Shown here: one piece after another, positions 5,544-5,922 of the stretch
Position numbering within the stretch: the first letter of the stretch is position 1
How the letters are laid out: each line of letters opens with the position of its first letter
DNA from: Faecalibacterium prausnitzii
GTDB taxonomy: Bacteria > Bacillota > Clostridia > Oscillospirales > Ruminococcaceae
NCBI GenBank assembly: GCA_004558805.1
Contig: SFDE01000036.1
Span: 1-5,922 of the forward strand
DNA: 5,922 nt
Direction of reading: 5' to 3'
Translations under genes and position numbers: made by a program
The notes under the pieces: model-generated
Seen by the model: the letters and a program-made list of their open reading frames with translations, nothing else
Databases searched by the model: none
What the model was told of the DNA's origin: nothing

Positions 5544-5922
5544 TTAGTTCAAAACTTTTCCAACAACCTCAAATCTTTGCTCTGGAGATATAAGGATTGG
5601 CGAATATTTGGTGTTAAGAGAAACCAAAACCGGTTGGTTATGCACCACGCCATAGCTGTCGGTAAGGAGCTCTGCTTGGGACTTGTCTGGGGTATGTCGA
5701 TCTGTCCGCTATGATAACGTGGCTCCATACTATCACCGCTAACGTATATCCCGAACTCGGCACCAGCCGGAACATTACTGGCAGGCACTTGTATCTGCTG
5801 GAACATTTCACCCTCAAGAAAAGCTCCTAGACCTGCCGATACTGGCAGCTCTGACACAGGCATCATTATGTAGTCGATTTCCGCAGGCTCTTCTGCGTCT
5901 GGCTGGTAGCGCCGGGATGCAA
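5544..5922 (-). pseudogene. S24-family (LexA/CI-like) repressor, internal deletion and frameshift, 5' end outside window
   Basis: Reading in from the window edge on the minus strand, one frame gives a linker (RRYQPDAEEPAEIDYI), then PVSELPVSAGLGAFLEGE, VPASNVPAGAEFGIYVSGDS and MEPRYHSGQI. That is the S24 peptidase region with the nucleophile Ser of GDSM. After GQI (5699-5707) the frame degenerates. In another frame, directly downstream, DKSQAELLTDSYGVV and HNQPVLVSLN, then SPEQRFEVVGKVLN and TAA (5544-5546) restore the family's C-terminal end. The segment normally between them, with LxPGEVGIF and the catalytic lysine in GYxK, is missing: an estimated 30 codons, not a multiple of three. Self-cleavage should therefore be lost. 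S24 repressors normally carry an N-terminal XRE domain, which would lie outside the window. Without the deletion this would be a repressor inactivated by RecA-type or similar signals. The family and the break are both clear. Confidence 0.8.

Noticed and set aside
5549..5698. C-terminal part of the minus-strand open frame after GQI, taken as a genuine novel C-terminus.
   Set aside because: The neighbouring frame over the same bases gives an excellent S24 C-terminal sequence, so this is out-of-frame reading after a deletion.

Overview
The window looks like a gut Firmicute of the Oscillospiraceae, most like Faecalibacterium or a close relative. This rests on family-level resemblance (flavinylated FMN/FAD reductase beside a LysR gene, glv-like sugar genes, XRE/S24 repressors), the G+C-rich codon use of the central genes and strong AGGAGG-type ribosome binding sites. 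No 16S or other marker is present, so the assignment is an inference. The central block (about 1181-4202) is visibly richer in G+C than the two ends, which look like accessory DNA.

Left end (1-1182): the last 49 codons of a type I restriction specificity gene (hsdS) run into, and overlap by 20 bases, an intact tyrosine recombinase. Part of the hsdS C-terminal coding sequence (79-103) recurs as an inverted copy with 23 of 25 bases identical just after the recombinase (1078-1102). The recombinase is therefore bracketed by inverted repeats, one inside hsdS. This is the hallmark of a phase-variable hsdS locus, here with the partner hsdS gene reduced to a stub. A bidirectional hairpin terminator closes the block.

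Centre (1181-4202): a LysR-type regulator and a large exported flavoprotein reductase are divergently transcribed from a 151-base intergenic region. That region holds a near-consensus promoter for the regulator and repeated TGATAC-type elements. The reductase has a Tat-like lipoprotein signal, an FMN-binding domain with a flavinylation motif, and a fumarate-reductase-like FAD domain. It should be a cell-surface anaerobic respiratory reductase for an organic acceptor other than fumarate, with the LysR protein as the likely substrate sensor.

Right end (4203-5922): decayed genes. An RpiR-family regulator (minus strand) and a GH4 6-phospho-alpha-glucosidase (plus strand) have both lost their 5' parts and meet head to head at about 4980, as expected from one deletion across a glv-like alpha-glucoside locus. 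Beyond a strong terminator lie a small intact XRE repressor-like gene and, upstream of it on the same strand, an S24 (LexA/CI-like) repressor gene. The S24 gene has an internal deletion that removes its catalytic-lysine region and shifts the frame.
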